Source: Liopterus haemorrhoidalis
Lineage: Eukaryota; Arthropoda; Insecta; Coleoptera; Dytiscidae
Reading direction: 5' to 3'
NCBI GenBank assembly: GCA_963971575.1
Contig: OZ020616.1
Span: 11,517,934 to 11,581,933, forward strand
DNA: 64,000 bases
Shown here piece after piece: positions 21,166-32,157 of this stretch. The position numbers were made by a program, and so were the translations under genes. The notes under the pieces are model-generated. The model saw only the letters and a list, made by a program, of their open reading frames with translations. It was not told the DNA's origin and did no database searches. Positions within the stretch are counted from its first letter, which is position 1, and every line of letters begins with the position of its first letter.

Positions 21166-21900
21166 ATGTTCTTCATCCAGGTTTCATCCGGGTTTTCGTC
21201 ATTGAGTATTTGTATGGCTGATTTCGGGTTTCTCACTTCTTCCTTGCAGTCACGTGTTAGATGTTCTATTGTCTCTTCATTCCTCTCACATATTCTGCAC
21301 TTCTTTTCTTCTTTTTCTCTCCAATATTCGTTCCTTCTTTCTTCGTTTCCTACTCTGAATCTGGCTATTATTTTTTGGTTTTTTGACTATTTTCTTAGAT
21401 ACACAGGCATGCCTATTGTTTCTAAAAACCTGTATCTGGGGTTGTATTTTGATATCTGTATCATCTCTCTTCGTTGTTGTAGTTCCATGTCCTTTTCCCT
21501 TCTCACAATGTCTTCTTTTAAGCTAACTCCCATTTGTCTTCGGTTCTCTTCTTCTGTTGTTGAATAGCCTTTTCTTTCGTAATACTGTGTTCGTTCTAGT
21601 TCCCAATCATTCTTTTCTAGTTTATTTTCTTCTTTTCTTCTTATCTGCTCCCAGCATGCAAAAACCAGTTCTTTCCAATTCGATCTTCTTGTTTTCTCCT
21701 CGTATATTATTGCTCTTCTGCCCGTTTCAACGCATAGTTTATGCCTCTTCGTTTCCTCGTGTAATATGTAGAGCGGTGTTCTTTTATCGATTGAAAGTGT
21801 CCATCGTAGGTATTTGTTGTGGATTTTCTCTATCTCTTCTTGCTCTTTCCATCCCTATACCTCAGCTCCATAGTACAATATGGGTGCCACGAGTTTGTAT
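21166..21900 (-). pseudogene. Non-LTR retrotransposon ORF2 C-terminus
   Basis: On the minus strand the frame gives GAEVWGWKEQEEIEKIHNKY, RWTLSIDKRTPLYILHEETK, then an Arg/Glu-rich coiled stretch, then ARFRVGNEERRNEYWREKEE and a C-R-I-C...H-L-x-x-x-C finger. This series (an AEVWGW block after the reverse transcriptase, a charged middle, a CRxC..E..HxxxxC end) is a well-known LINE tail, abundant in ants and other insects. It is broken by several stops and shifts. The plus-strand open frames here (21166, 21557) are antisense shadows of the charged region. Confidence 0.7.
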
Positions 21901-22425
21901 AAAGGGAATTATTATTTTACTTATTTTTTGTTATTATTATTTTTGTCTATAAAACTACGATTTTTGTTTATCAAAAAATATAATTGTTTTACTATCGTTA
22001 TATATTTAAGGAAAATAAAAACATATTATATTAATAATGATTTCGTTGAATTTGTTTTATGCATAACACCCAACTTGAATAAATAAATGAGAAGTATAGA
22101 AATTGTAATCAAGTTTGTGGACAAGAAATGTTTTAAAAAAATTCTACAAACTTAACCCAAAAAAAAAAAATAATAATAAATAAATAAATTAAATAAAATA
22201 ATTCCCCCGATACTTTTTTCCCGGATTGGAATGTTTAATGGTTACCTCAGATAAGTCACTAGTTAAGTATGTTGGATAATAAGATGTTGAATAACTCCAA
22301 ACGTATATATAAATGTCCTAAGAATGTGAACAACTAAATCCTATACTGCGCCATTATTGGTTCATTCTGTTCAATATTTTAGGTCGAGACACAAAAATTG
22401 GTTGGTTTTCAGTATCGTATAAGAT
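21901..22425. other. AT-rich stretch, nothing recognised
   Basis: Contains an A-rich/ATAA tract at 22155-22200 and no supportable gene. Confidence 0.35.
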
Positions 22426-22518
22426 CTCGTACGAAAATCCTGTAGTACACGATACAATAATTTGTTTACTATGAATCGTACGAGATTCAAAACGAGAAAT
22501 CGCATCGTGTACTACAGG
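22426..22518. repeat. Interlaced inverted repeats
   Basis: CCTGTAGTACACGAT (22439-22453) is repeated as a perfect inverse at 22504-22518. CTCGTACGA (22426) has an inverse at 22476-22484. The two pairs interlock, as in the termini of a small foldback element. It is non-coding. Confidence 0.5.
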
Positions 22519-22846
22519 CATAACGTTTTGGCGTTACGCAAGAACTTAACAAAATTTATATACGGCTTGAAAGAGCAAATATGGCTATATACAACAGTAT
22601 ACGTGTCAGGTACGTATGTGTGCCACTTATAGCGCAAACATGGACAGAGGAATTGGACGCTCTAAATCGGAACTCGGTGCGAAAACCCACGCTCATAACT
22701 TGCGAACTAAATGTCGTAGAGAGGTCGAGTTTGTTTAGTTTGATAAAGAATCGATCCTTTTATTGAAGTCTGGGTGCAAGAAAAAACCTAAGTGCTATAA
22801 AGGGTCTAAAAATGACGATACCTACTTCCTAGCTCCACCATGACTA

Positions 22847-23724
22847 TAAAAAATTGATGTGAAGTGTGAATATTCACACATTTCAGGGTTTCGCAGGTAT
22901 ATAATAAGTGAAGGTGGTATGCTGCGTGTGTAGGACAAATTTTACTTTGTAGTAATCACGACAAAATGAACGATATTTTTAAAGTAATTTATCGTCTGTT
23001 AATCATATAATACGACTGGTTATTAAATTTACGCTCGTAAAAATTTAATACAACATTTGTCAAAATATAACTAGAATTTTGACAAAATAATTTCAACATA
23101 ATAAATATGCAAAAAAAAAACTCACGCAAAATAAAATTCACTCCGTACTCGAACTCGAAACCCTTCGTTTTCCAGCGCATTTTAGCTTACGACACCAGTG
23201 CTCTAACCCATTACGCTATCGCACGCCTTGCATATGAGTGTCTTACATTGGTATAACTTTTGTATTTTGTGAACCAAAAACCGCAAAAAATGCGTTATTT
23301 TCCGAAAACATAATCTAATAAAAAATTCCTGTTGTACTATTTCGGTTCGCACCAATATACATTACTTAGAATTTTTTTAGATTTTTAGTTTAAACCATCT
23401 GAGCTACAGGGTGTGGGACAAAAATTTTTTTGCACAATTTTGGCAAAAATCGCATCAAAATAATTTATTTTGCATAAATAAAAATTTGATCGTTAATCCA
23501 CGTACTAAGGGCTTTCATTTGATACCCTACTCAGAATTTAAAAAAAATATTTTTGTTTTCGATGAGCACATATTTGTTTATATTTTTAGGGGGGTATGTT
23601 TTTTAGATGTTTTAGTATTTTTCCTATGTGCGGGTCAAAGAGTTGTATAAGCATGCCAAATTTCAACTCTCTACGTTCAGCCGTTTGGTTACAATTTTTA
23701 CCGAACAGACAGACAGACTGACAT

Positions 23725-23794
<70 letters not shown>

Positions 23795-23847
23795 GACAAA
23801 ATGACGGTATATGGGTTTTTTGGTCATACCTACAAAACCCTAAAAAT
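22847..23847 (-). mobile_element. R-family repeat, copy R2
   Basis: The most regular copy, 1,001 bp. It has the palindrome GTGTGAATATTCACAC at 22861, TTTCAGGGTTTCGCAGGTAT, a tRNA-like module at about 23143-23228 (read on minus: GCGATAGCGTAATGGGTTAG, AGCACTGGTGTCGTAAGCTA, and a GTTCGAGTACGG end), the CATCTGAGCTACAGGGTGTG block, and a long GACA run (23702-23792) before the TACAAAACCCTAAAAA end. The minus-strand open frame across the GACA run codes only for repeated SVCL and is not a gene. Confidence 0.75.
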
Positions 23848-24114
23848 GCTGTTGAACATATAAGAGAATACCACAAAAATGGTACAGGTCGAAAGTACTA
23901 AGACCCCTAATATTCCCAAACCCGGAGCTGAATATGTCCAAGAGTATAGAGCCAGAACGTCCACAGAACAACCAATGATGTCTACGACTCCTCCACCAAT
24001 GTAATTCCAAAGTTCTCAAACATGCCCGATCAGAAGCCTATGTTCGAATCCTGGTTTTTCTGTCTCATCCTGCCGTATTACGTGAAAATATTTCCAGACG
24101 TTTTTATGTATATA

Positions 24115-24470
24115 TTCTTTATTTCTCCCTAAGCCTTGCGGCGTTCAGGATATTAGCCATTACAAATAGACATAAAATAACCAAAACAATCCAAATTACA
24201 TAACGTACAATACAGTACAATTTAATTTACAATATATTACATTTTCTCATTTCTTTCTTCTTGCTCCAGTGTCCCTCTCTTTCTTCCTATTCTTATTCTG
24301 GTTTCCCTCTCCGATCTCCTTCCTTCTTGCTTCCAGTTCTCTCGCCCATCTTTAATTTATTTTATTCCATCCTCTTCCCTTCCAACCGTTTCTTCACACC
24401 TCCTCCTATCTCCCTTCCTTCCTCCCCATTTCCAGGTGACCTCAGTCCCCTTCCTTCCTCGTTTTTATGT
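24115..24470 (-). pseudogene. LINE 3' end: charged C-terminus and 3' UTR
   Basis: On the minus strand a strikingly purine-rich stretch (24250-24470) encodes a Lys/Glu/Arg/Gly-rich tail. It is followed by a 3' UTR with GAACGCCGCAAGGCTTAGGG and AATAAAGAATATATAC, the form seen at the ends of many insect LINEs. The reading frame is damaged. The plus-strand open frame through this pyrimidine tract is a shadow. Confidence 0.5.
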
Positions 24471-25215
24471 AAATCTTGGACAGAAGGATATACAGAAATC
24501 GTTTTCTTGCGGATATCGTCTAATAATGGCAATCTTGTTACCAGCTGCCCGAAAGAGCTATGTAGTTGTCAAGAACCATTCCCTCAAAATTTTCAACTAT
24601 TGAATACGACTTCTGCCTGGACCTTTCTTGTCGAGCACTTTTTCTTGCAAAATAAGTTACAAAAATCCATTTTTTGATGTTTAACCGAGTAAATGATTTC
24701 TGCTTTCTTCTTGAGTTTCTTTTATTCTATCTTGTTGGTGACGTGGTATTTCCAAGAAATTAAGAACACATTTCAAAAGCCTGTAGTTTTTACTAGACAC
24801 TGCTGTTAATGAGCATGCTTCTACACCATAAAGGTACACTGAAAATATAGTAACATTTCAGTAACCTTAGCTTGATCTAAGTCATGGTTGCAGAACACTT
24901 TGATCATTTTGATGAAAGCTGATTTCGCTGCTTCAATGCGGCATCGAATTTCTAAATAGTGATCCCACGCCTTCGAAACCCGTCTTCGATCCACGTCTTC
25001 GATAGTGCATCCCAGATATTTAAATTTGCTGACACTTTCGACGGGCTCATTTTTTATGGTGAGATGACAAGATGGTATAGGTTTTTGCTAATTACCATAT
25101 ATTTAACCATAACCCGTATTCTTTACTGCAAGTTGTTACGCGCTCCAGTAGTTTTTGTAGCCGTTCTAGACTATTAAGAACTATTGTGTCATCAGCGTAC
25201 CAGATTTATTCATCA
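24471..25215 (-). pseudogene. Non-LTR retrotransposon, reverse transcriptase to C-terminus
   Basis: On the minus strand WYADDTIVLNSLERLQKLLE holds the YADD box of the reverse-transcriptase active site. It is followed by TCSKEYGLWLNI, SKFKYLGCTIEDVDRRRVSK (the FKYLG motif), RIEAAKSAFIKM, LYGVEACSLT (the LYGxE block after the polymerase) and a C-terminal GPGRSR..WLKNLREWF...LFRAAGNK tail. The pieces lie in different frames with stops between them. Upstream RT motifs and the endonuclease are gone, so the copy is 5'-truncated and dead. Confidence 0.75.
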
Positions 25216-25264
25216 ATTCTCCATTTGACATAATACCATCCTAGCATCAGGCAAAGCTCAAAAT

Positions 25265-25345
25265 ATTTCAAATTGACTAATCATCTGAAACTTATAGAAA
25301 CCAAATATGAGTCTAAAAAATATAAATATACATATAGCTTCCATT
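25265..25345. repeat. Tail fragment related to the repeat at 55197-56290
   Basis: CATCTGAAACTTATAGAAAC followed by CAAATATGAGTCTAAAAA corresponds to 56206-56285, a shared 3' end of a dispersed repeat. Confidence 0.4.
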
Positions 25346-26455
25346 AAATATCACCTTAGAATGAAACATTTTTTGTGGTTGTATAGCCTAGGTTTGAATT
25401 TTGGTTTTGTTCTACGATCATACCAAATAACTCGAAAATATATTCACAAGTTTTTGCGTGTGTCGGAGAAAAAGAACTTCCAAGGATCAAATCTTTGGAA
25501 GTTATTTTTGATTTTAAAATGTAATATTACTTGCTGACTTTATTTACTGCATGAATTAGTTTTAAAAAATCTTAGATGGTTGTCCGCAAGAAGAATCATA
25601 TCTTTGACAAATTCAGTGTTATTAATAAATGCTTCAATTAGATTCTAATAATTCTTTGGTATGGAAAGAACTTACTACCTGTATCTAGACTTGTTTTCTC
25701 TTAGTTTTTCTAAATGAAAATTGCCAATATTTCCCTTTAGTATTAATACTAGTTATGTGAGAAGTTATTTTGGAAGTTGTAATCTTACTTAGAGGGATCT
25801 GTAGGGTTGGGCTGGACCTAGAGCTGTCCAGCCCGCTCCTAATCCCGTCCGCAAGTCGTTGAGGTAATCCCCCAACCACATCGTTATTAGCCAACACCAC
25901 ACGGCCTAATTGCAAGAAATAACCATACTGGATTATGTTGCAACTAACAATGTGAATATGTTCCTAATAAACATTATTGCATCTATTGTAGAATTTTGGA
26001 TAGAGACAATTTGATGTACAAGAATTCTAATAGAACCAACTTGCACAATAAGTTGGATTAAAGTTTCAATGGTCAAGGGTTTGAATTTTGTTTGAAGGAA
26101 GGATATAGTTTCATGTAACTATATTTTAAGTTGCAATTCCTTGTTCAATTATAGTGTTATAGGTTGATGTTTGTCGTAAAGTATGGTATCATTTTAACGG
26201 TAGAAAAAGAACTCGAGTAATATTGCTTTCCAGATCGTAAAATACCGCAATTTCTGCAATTTAATGTAAAAATTCACAGTTACAGTTCTATAATATCTAT
26301 TAATCTACATAGGTGATGTAGATAGTAAACAAAATACTCATTTAAAAATTAAAAAAAAAAACAAACACACACACACACACACATACATTTTTACATACGA
26401 AGAGTTTCGCATACAGTCGTTGATTAATTATTCTAGAGTTTTCTTTTTCTTTTCT
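25346..26455. other. knot intron, nothing recognised
   Basis: A minus-strand open frame at 25685-25915 (QLGRVVLANNDVVGGLPQRL) looks protein-like at its start and overlaps a GC-richer patch, but I cannot assign it. A (CA)n tract of about 22 bp lies at 26362-26384. Confidence 0.35.
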
Positions 26456-27278
26456 TTTTTAGGGTTTTGTAGGTATGACCAAAAAACCCTTATACCGACA
26501 TTTTGTCGTCTGTCTGTCTGTTCGGTAAAAATTGTAGCCAAACGGCTAAAGATAGAGAGTTGAAATTTGGCATGCTTATACAACTCTTTGACCTGCACAT
26601 AGGAAAAATACTAAAACATCTAAAAAACATATTCCCCTAAAAATATAAACAAATATGTGCTCATCGAAAAAAAAAATATTGTTTTAAAATTCTGAATAGG
26701 GTATCAAATGAAAGCCCTTGGTACGTGAATTAACGATCAAATTTTTATTTTTGCAAAATAAATTATTTTGAAGCGATTTTTGCCAAAATTGTGCAAAAAA
26801 ATGTTGTCACACACCCTGTAGCCCAGATGGTTTAAACTAAAAATCTGAAAAAAATCCAAGTAATGGACATTGGTGTGAACCGGAATAGTACAACAGGAAT
26901 TTTTGATCAGATTATGTTTTTGGAAAAAAAAGCATTTTTTGTGTTTTTTTGCTAATAATGTTGAAAACTTATAGTTATATAACACACTAAACTGTAACGT
27001 GTATCTTGGTGCAATGGTTACGGTACTAGCGTTCTGCCCAAGAAAATGAATCCCACGAGAAGAGACAATATTATTATTTATTTTTTTTTCGCATTTTTAT
27101 TTTGTTTAAATTATTTTTTCAAAATTCTAGTTATATTTTGGCAAATGTTAATGTTAATAACCAGTGGAAATTGTTGAAATTATAATTTAATTCTGTTTGA
27201 ATGTACACGAAATCAAAGGGAGGAGCTATGACTAGAAACAACCAATGAAGCCATAGGCGCAATTTTCAAAATCTGAAA
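26456..27278 (+). mobile_element. R-family repeat, copy R3 (3'-truncated, different tRNA-like module)
   Basis: The 5' part matches R1 from TTTTTTAGGGTTTTGTAGGT to TTTTTGGAAAAAAAAGCATT. Where R2 and R5 have the GCGATAGCGTAATGGG module, R3 has CTTGGTGCAATGGTTACGG with a different middle (about 26995-27060). The shared right flank (TTATTTTGTTTAAATTATTT, CAAAATTCTAGTTATATTTT) then resumes. It stops near GCCATAGGCGCAATTTTCAA, before the palindromic end. Confidence 0.65.
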
Positions 27279-28290
27279 ACCCTAGCCAAGCGACAAACAA
27301 TGCGGAAAACGTTGCTCAACACGGTGGACGTATCACATAAATGAAATACAGTACCACAAATACAATAATAAATAAAAACTGATAATATAACAAAATTAAT
27401 AATATTAAATACAAAATTACAGATGTTAAATTGAAATTCAAAATAAATTCAAAATAAACGTGTGTGAACAAAAAAATACGAGATCGCGCAGAGGCGATAA
27501 CAAAATTGAATTTAAAATGTTGCAAATAAAAATAAATTAATTAAACAATGAATTAGAATGTATGTAAAATTGGAACAGACTTACAGTAGATGTATTCTTA
27601 ATAAATATGTAGAATATTTATTACAATTTTACAGATGTGGCACTGGTGTCCCCAAAAACAGGTTCCTGGGTTCTCGGATTAGATTCCTGGTTGAAGTTAA
27701 CACACACACAATTATTAAAGTGATAACACAACAGGTGTAGAATCACTTAACCGCGTTAGAGACGAGAATTTTAAGTTAAGAAAACTTGTAAAAATATATA
27801 TTCCGGCAGGCGAACTATACACACACTCTCTGAACAGGTCAGTGAGTTAATAAATGTAAAAACTCGCAAATAGCGGCTCTCAACATTTATAAAAACATCA
27901 AATGTTTTGATGTTTTAAATTAAATTTAGAGAAAATTTAATTTAATAAACATAGCGGCCTTACGGGCGCGACACCTATAATTTGTAAAACACGTAAAAAT
28001 ATTATCTTATATTATTTTAAATTATAGAACTTCCAAATTTTATAATAATAAAAATATATAACCAAAAAATAGCGTTGTAAAAAGAAAATCTTATCTATTT
28101 CCTACAAAAATATATTAAATAATATATAAGCTGTAAAAGCGGAATAAAAGAGGACATCAAGATTTGATGTGTCCAGTATGTGAAGTTAACAGCAGCTAAA
28201 ACAGTGGCTAAGAGCTAGTTCGCGGGAAGAGGCTGTATATAGGCATTCAGTAGCTTTATATCCTGATTACAACTCTGATTTATGTTTCAG
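27279..28290. other. knot intron before exon 28291
   Basis: AT-rich. ACATCAAATGTTTTGATGT (about 27893-27913) is a near-perfect hairpin, and AAATTAAATTTAGAG...AAATTTAATTTAA is another just after it. GCGGCCTTACGGGCGCGACA (27955) is an isolated GC patch. The intron ends in TATGTTTCAG. Confidence 0.4.
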
Positions 28291-28346
28291 GTGTCCGTCA
28301 GGAGCAGGACATTTATGTCCGCTTGATAGATTCCGTCACGAAACAG
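28291..28346 (+). CDS. kn: knot/collier (COE/EBF) exon, DNA-binding domain
   Basis: This 56-base exon begins with GT, completing the Gly codon left open at 11696, and reads VRQEQDIYVRLIDSVTKQ. It is collinear with insect COE proteins (RQEQD-YVRLIDSVTKQ). The acceptor is TTTCAG|GTGTCC and the donor is CAG|GTAAGA; it leaves in phase 0. The next expected block (YEGQDKNPEMCRV and the H-x3-C-x2-C-x5-C zinc knuckle) was sought by eye through the rest of the window and not found, so the following intron should exceed 35 kb unless that short exon was overlooked. Confidence 0.95.
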
Positions 28347-29297
28347 GTAAGATTATTTCACTTTTTTAAGGATGGGATTCATGGGATATTTGCCATATTT
28401 TTTACACTTAAATACGTAGTATAGAAATGAGAATTATTGTTTTCAGTACATTTTCGTTGCATCAAACCATATTTGGATAAGCAAAGAGCCAGATCTGTTT
28501 CGCGAACCACATTTTGCCAACCCCTAATTGCATTATAAATTAATGGGACTGAGTTGGTCATTTAGTCTTGTTGGAATATCAATGTGTTGTTTTATACGTC
28601 AAAATTTAACTGGGTTGAACCGGACGCTGGTGGTGAATAAAACAGATTTGTTTAATTGTTTAAAGAACTTCCGACAGTTTTAAAAGTACAATAATAATAC
28701 TAGCTAATTGTACGAAATTTTGAAGCCATTCCTCTTTTTGAATAGACAATTTTTTGTAAAAATTCCAACCACATTTACCCAAAATATTTAATGCTTAACA
28801 AACTTTACTCTGCTTAATTCTAAAGTTACACAAGTACACAACAAAACAACAAATTGAAATTTATCGTTAGAACTTTAAACAAATTTGTTCACATTATTCC
28901 AGCATGTTTGGTTGCCCTTAGCTCTCTCCCTTCTCACTTTCTCTCAACATTCACCTCTCAGCATTTCTCTTTGTTTCTTCATCCTCAGTTATCCGCCTAT
29001 TTATACACATTAGCGTACATATTTCAACTATGTTTTATAAAGATTATGGATTGCGGATTCAAATTCTGGACACCATTTCGGAATTTTCTTCTTCCGATAT
29101 AGTTAGGTTCCGATATAGTTAGGCAACCTAAAGTGTTTAATACTTAAAATATGAAACTATTTGAACAGGAATAATAGAGATGATTGAAAAGTCATCTACG
29201 TAGCAATTATATTTGGGAGAATAGATCTCACTACTTATATTTTGTGTCAACGTCATAAATTGGTAATTTTTAAAATACCAGTTTTCCCCCCTAAACA
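28347..29297. other. knot intron, nothing recognised
   Basis: Starts with donor GTAAGA. No gene or repeat family supported. Confidence 0.35.
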
Positions 29298-29450
29298 ATT
29301 GACGAGAAAATGAGGTTCACCTTATATTCGGCAATATAAAGAGCGTTAGTATCCATTTTCTCTGAGATTTTTTATTTTTCTTCGAAAAATGTTTAAAAAA
29401 TGGCATTTGCGTTATATTCGGGGTCGCCTTATAATCAATCAAATACGGTA
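29298..29450. repeat. Pogo/Tigger-type terminal fragment
   Basis: GCGTTATATTCGGGGTCGCC...CAAATACGGTA is the inverse of TACCGTATTTG...CCCGAATATAACGC, the same terminus that precedes the Tigger relic at 5097. A second TTATATTCGG lies in the left part. It is probably a solo end or a decayed miniature. Confidence 0.45.
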
Positions 29451-29532
29451 GTTTATTTGCAAAGTGGTAGGGTGATATCTATCGCAACTACTAGTAGATA
29501 CTCAGCTATTCTCTAATAACTCATCTATTTAT

Positions 29533-29975
29533 TTAATCCTTTTTACCGACCGCCAACATATATAAGGGAGGTATTGTGATCATACTGATTTTGACATTTC
29601 GAGATTTCGATGGATCTCCACGAATTAAGGTCCCTACATAACGTTTTGACTATTTTTAGCATGATATCTGTCGGTCTGTCTGTCTGTCTGTCTGCCTGTT
29701 TGTCTGTCGGTCTATCTGTCGGTCCGTGTACACGTGCAGAGCAAATTCGGCTAAAAGGATTTTTATGAAACTTCATATTTAAGCTTTTGACACCACGAAT
29801 TGATCAACTTTTGGTATAAATCGGTTAACTTGAAATGGAAGTTTACTCGTGTCGGTTTTAAGATTTTTGCGAATATTTCACAACAGAGAAATATTTCGAA
29901 AAAATGTATTTAACAAAAGTTGCTATAAAAGCAATAGCTAACAACTTTTATTTGAGACATTTTTTGATAAGGCTG
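29533..29975 (+). mobile_element. Dispersed repeat family B, copy 2
   Basis: TTTTACCGACCGCCAACATA and TATAAGGGAGGTATTGTGAT at the start parallel the start of family A (TTTTTACTTGCCCGACC...TATAAGGGGCAAGTATTGT). A GTCTGTCTGTC microsatellite, GTCCGTGTACACGTGCAGA and the shared AGTTTACTCGTGTCGG block follow. It ends at GAGACATTTTTTGATAA. The minus-strand open frame over the microsatellite is meaningless. Confidence 0.55.
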
Positions 29976-30335
29976 CATAAATTAAACAAGTACTTTGTGA
30001 TGGCGATCGGTCCTGTGGTGGCCACAGCTGATTTTTTAATAATCAGTCTTACATGACTGATTTAAAGGTTATTTAGGCTATTATTTAGGTTATTTAAAGG
30101 CTATTACCTTATTTAAAGGTTTTGTGGCATGTATAAAACATCTATAGTCTTGCAAACGACTCTATAAACTTGCAAAAATAAAAATTCCAGATAGTTCCGC
30201 TTAAACGTTTGGAATAGCTTATATTCTAAATTTTTTTGTTCAATATTACCAACAGCGCATTTAGTTAATGTATTTGCCTCCAGAGACGATTGGAATTAAA
30301 TTATGGCAAATAAAGCCAATAAGTATAGTTTAGAC

Positions 30336-30614
30336 CAGTGAATCTCAATCCATTTTTTCCCAAGGACCGGAAAAAAGACAATTTTTTACGCGGACCGGTA
30401 ATATATCTAATTTTTTACTCGGATCGTTAAGTAACACTGTAGATTTATATTAAAGTAAATACTTTTTAAAGTATATACAAGTTTTACTAGTCATAGATTA
30501 TATTATAAAGAAATATTACTCAATTAGATGTATCATGCTTTAAAATTTTCGCGGATCGGATAGTTTAGGCTGCTGACCGGCAGCGGTTCGTAGAACGCCG
30601 GTTGAGAAACACTG
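30336..30614. mobile_element. hAT-type miniature element
   Basis: CAGTGAATCTCAATCC at the left and GGTTGAGAAACACTG at the right are inverted termini of the hAT form CAGTG-TTCTCAA. GGACCGG and CCGGCAG-type GC patches next to the ends are set in an AT-rich body. No clean 8-bp duplication could be read. Confidence 0.6.
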
Positions 30615-31754
30615 ATTTATTATATTTATTTATTCTTTTATATTGAATATATAGTTTTACAACTAAACATCCGATTTTCTCAATGATTTCAATAATAGCC
30701 TTAAAAGCCCTTAAGGACAAAAAAATCTTCGTCGGATTTTGAAAAATTATATAGTCGAATCTTGTTATTTTGAAAGATGCAAAAGTCATGTATCGGATTT
30801 TTAAAAATAATAAGGTGGCGCCATAACTGAAAACATTTGCTTTATTACCATAAAATATGTGCCTACTAAACAAAAATATATTTTCACAGTGTGTACCCTA
30901 CATTTTTATATGAATTTAAATGATTTATGCATATACATTATTGTGAATTAAATATTGCGATTGTAAGCTTTAAATTGTTTTAACTTTTGGCCATGAAACA
31001 TGTTCTTAAAATCACAATTTATAAACATATTTTTTTAATTTTGACTGTTATCAAATAAATTTCGCATAATTTAATCTGTACTATAATCCCTAATATCTAA
31101 AAGCAGATAACTTTCTTTCTTTGCCTTTATATGCGACCTAGTCGTTGGGAATCTATTATTACTATCTCGGAAATATCTTGATGGGGTAAATTAAATATTT
31201 TTTACACCCAATAAAATGTTCTGCGCGCCACTGTCTTCGTGAAATTGTTAGCTGTTGGTAAGGAAAGGGAGCGAGGAAATTAAATTTTACCTCAAACCAT
31301 CTTGAAGTTAGATGATTGACTAAAATTAAATTTAAGAACTTAAACACGTTAACCCTCCCTTTTACACTCTATAGACATGACTTGTGTTAAAAATTCTCTC
31401 CTTCTTTCACACTCTCTTCCACTCAAGACATTCTGATAATTTTTAACGCGATAACTAACTAGATTTCACAGCCATTTTAACAAGAAAGAATCGTGAAATA
31501 CTAGAGAAAAGAAAATCAAACACTTTTTTACGAAAGCTAAAAATGTACTTAATTTTCAAATAGCACTAAATGTTTTAAATTCTCTTAATAATACAACACA
31601 CTATTTGCTGATTTGCATCTGAGACATGGTATGTTTATGTACTGTAACCAAAAATCATATTGGTTTATGCCTATCACGTCAAGTTTTTTGTCTAAAGAAC
31701 TTTGCATATCTTAAAATGGACAGAAAGAGGGTATTTTAGGCTAATGGCTTATGA
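30615..31754. other. knot intron, nothing recognised
   Basis: AT-rich DNA. The minus-strand frame at 30565-30873 partly covers the hAT end and has no protein signal. Confidence 0.35.
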
Positions 31755-32085
31755 CAGCGTTTCCCAAAGTGTGGGTCGCAGAAAAATTTGGCCGGGTCGC
31801 GAAAAAAATTGTAAAAACACAAAAAAGATTTTTTTTGTACATATTATTTTTTTTAAAGTCAGTTAATCCCTAGAATAGTGTGTATTTGTGCTCTTTATTA
31901 CTATACTATATTCTTTAATACTATACTATACTCTTTATTACTATTTATTACTCTTTATTACTATAAAGCTACTGCTTTAAAATAAATTTTGTTTTGTAAA
32001 TAAATGTTTTTTTTTCATAAGGTGGGTCGCGAAAAATTTTAGAACCTAGTACCGGGTCGCGGTCAAAAAAGTTTGGGAACCGCTG
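31755..32085. mobile_element. hAT-type miniature element with exact 8-bp duplication
   Basis: CAGCGTTTCCCAAAGTGTGG and its counterpart AAAGTTTGGGAACCGCTG are inverted termini. GCTTATGA is duplicated exactly at 31747-31754 and 32086-32093. GGGTCGCGAAAAA recurs at both inner ends. ACTATACTATA/CTCTTTATTA tandem pieces lie in the middle (31895-31970). It is non-coding and 331 bp long. Confidence 0.85.
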
Positions 32086-32157
32086 GCTTATGAGGTAAAA
32101 ACTTGTTTATGCCCGATTGTATACAAGTCTTAAAACTAGATGTAAGCTGAAACTCTA

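Noticed and set aside
21166..21952. Two long plus-strand open frames (133 and 131 codons)
   Set aside because: They are antisense to a Lys/Glu/Arg-rich LINE tail on the minus strand, whose composition leaves few stops on the other strand.
23586..23876. Open frame coding repeated SVCLSVCL
   Set aside because: It is the translation of the GACA microsatellite and inner repeat of R2. The same happens at 16070-16264 and 29543-29776.
27640..27990. LTR-like sequence with GCGGCCTTACGGGCGCGACA
   Set aside because: No second LTR, primer-binding site or gag-pol coding could be found in the window.
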